Assembly: GCA_943788165.1 (NCBI GenBank)
Contig: CALSPF010000002.1
Coordinates: 572,909 to 636,908, forward strand
From: an uncultured Flavobacteriaceae bacterium
GTDB taxonomy: Bacteria; Bacteroidota; Bacteroidia; Flavobacteriales; Flavobacteriaceae
DNA: 64,000 nucleotides
Reading direction: 5' to 3'
The notes beneath the pieces were generated by a model. It was not told the origin of the DNA and did no database searches. It was given only the letters and a program-made list of their open reading frames with translations. This document shows positions 63,352 to 64,000 of the stretch, one piece after another. Position numbers and translations under genes: made by a program. Every line of letters begins with the position of its first letter. Position 1 is the first letter of the stretch.

Positions 63352-63609
63352 TTATTCATCATCAGGCCTAATATCATCAAGTTCATCAGTTCCAAGTAGA
63401 AAATCCATTGTGCGTTTTGCTTCTTCCTCATCAACTACACTCATAGCAACGCCGACATGTACTAATACATAATCACCTTCTTTAGCTTCAGGCACCAGTC
63501 CTAGATTGATTTTTTTTATAATCCCATCAAATGAAACCTTGCCTATTTTGAATACACTTTCTCTAGTATCATCAAAGCCTATAATTTTCCCTGGTACGGC
63601 TAAACACAT
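63352..63609 (-). CDS. hypC: HypC, hydrogenase maturation chaperone
   Basis: This 85-residue protein starts MCLAVPGKIIGFDD. The second-position Cys, freed after Met removal, is the iron-binding ligand of HypC. GDYVLVHVGVAMSVVDEEEA is the second family segment, and an acidic C-terminus follows. HypC carries Fe(CN)2CO from HypD to the large subunit. The ATG at 63609 is certain because it places the Cys at position 2; a longer reading from 63663 would mask it. cooC follows 21 bases downstream. Confidence 0.93.
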   Translation of the reverse strand: MCLAVPGKIIGFDDTRESVFKIGKVSFDGIIKKINLGLVPEAKEGDYVLVHVGVAMSVVDEEEAKRTMDFLLGTDELDDIRPDDE

Positions 63610-63625
63610 AAATACAAATTTAAGT

Positions 63626-64000
63626 TTAAGTAAACTTACGAAAATCCAGTGAGACGGATTCATCTAAATAAAATTTTAGTTGCGGGAGGATTACGGCTTC
63701 AAATTCCATCCAACCCTCTTTTGTAAGTAGAGGAATCAATTGATTCCAAATAAATTCTTTGAAATGGCCTTCACCAATATCGGTTTTACCGCGCACCTGT
63801 CGTTGGGTAAGCCAGAACGTAATAATCAACCAAATTGATTCGGCGGTATGCAAGTATTGTGCGTCTAATTGTTCAGACTTAATAATACCTTTCTCAGAAT
63901 TTAGTCGCAACCATTCCTCTATCTGTACAATCATTTTCTCCAAATAGGTTACACGTTTTGCATGCATTTTTGGATAAGCTCTTTCCATTTCAAGTAGGTC
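63626..64000 (-). CDS. TetR-like regulator, C-terminal part (runs off the window)
   Basis: The frame is open to the right edge and reads DLLEMERAYPKMHAKRVTYL, then EKMIVQIEEWLRLNSEKGII, then HTAESIWLIITFWLTQR, ending in LDESVSLDFRKFT. The layout matches the ligand-binding half of a TetR-type regulator common in Bacteroidota (a hydrophobic helix with xxYPKxxxxR, then a helical bundle). The DNA-binding domain lies outside the window. It is 16 bases upstream of hypC on the same strand, so it may control the hypC-cooC genes. Confidence 0.5.
   Translation of the reverse strand, partial: DLLEMERAYPKMHAKRVTYLEKMIVQIEEWLRLNSEKGIIKSEQLDAQYLHTAESIWLIITFWLTQRQVRGKTDIGEGHFKEFIWNQLIPLLTKEGWMEFEAVILPQLKFYLDESVSLDFRKFT

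Noticed and set aside
63615-63622. TAnnTTTG-like box (minus strand TAAATTTG) just before hypC
   Set aside because: It lies only 5 bases from the ATG, which would give a leaderless transcript, so it is not convincing as a promoter.

Overview
The window is AT-rich DNA from a Bacteroidota bacterium, almost certainly a member of the Flavobacteriaceae. It carries the gliding/type IX secretion genes gldKLMN, a PorP/SprF protein, a type B (CHU_C) T9SS substrate, SusC-like and TonB-dependent receptors, a GLPGLI protein, an HYC_CC_PP protein, and promoters of the TAnnTTTG type. The genus cannot be named from the sequence alone.

Layout. (1) 1-13.6 kb: mainly minus-strand housekeeping genes: mreC (partial), mreB, purH, a GAF/fRMsr-like gene, groEL-groES, secG, a repeat-rich accessory gene, lptE, a sigma-54 activator and miaB. 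A plus-strand metal module (HYC_CC_PP protein, TonB receptor, HMA-domain protein) interrupts them at 3.5-6.6 kb. From 5.0 to 10.3 kb at least five neighbouring genes, including the essential groEL, are broken by one- or two-base indels. This points to a stretch of poor consensus sequence rather than true decay. (2) 13.8-25.4 kb, plus strand: topA, an arginase-fold pseudoenzyme, gldK-gldL-gldM-gldN, a DadA-like FAD oxidoreductase, an ABC-F ATPase and a small zinc-ribbon protein. (3) 25.4-45.6 kb, surface and secretion genes: a beta-helix lipoprotein, an NTF2-like protein, a giant T9SS adhesin with its PorP/SprF partner and an OmpA-SPOR protein, two TonB-type receptors, a GLPGLI protein, a frameshifted AhpD-like gene and a secreted unknown. 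(4) 45.6-47.25 kb: a scar zone with a CRP/FNR-type palindrome, gene remnants and an intact IS6-family element. (5) 47.26-64 kb: a [NiFe]-hydrogenase locus.

The hydrogenase locus is the most unusual part. On the minus strand hypF-hypD-hypE is followed by a TonB receptor, possibly for nickel. Divergently, on the plus strand, comes the small subunit, then five consecutive tiny genes each encoding a protein with one N-terminal membrane helix, then the large subunit, then a maturation-protease-like protein, a winged-helix/cysteine-rich protein, a small helical protein, a lipoprotein, a true maturation endopeptidase and a membrane-anchored paralogue of the lipoprotein. Converging on these are a CooC-like nickel ATPase, hypC and a TetR-type regulator that runs off the window. 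The small subunit has no Tat signal and has a Cys at the position that is Pro in enzymes with a medial [3Fe-4S] cluster. The catalytic dimer therefore probably faces the cytoplasm and could be tethered to the membrane by the five small proteins, which may pass electrons to quinone. hypA and hypB are not seen; the CooC-like ATPase may supply nickel instead.
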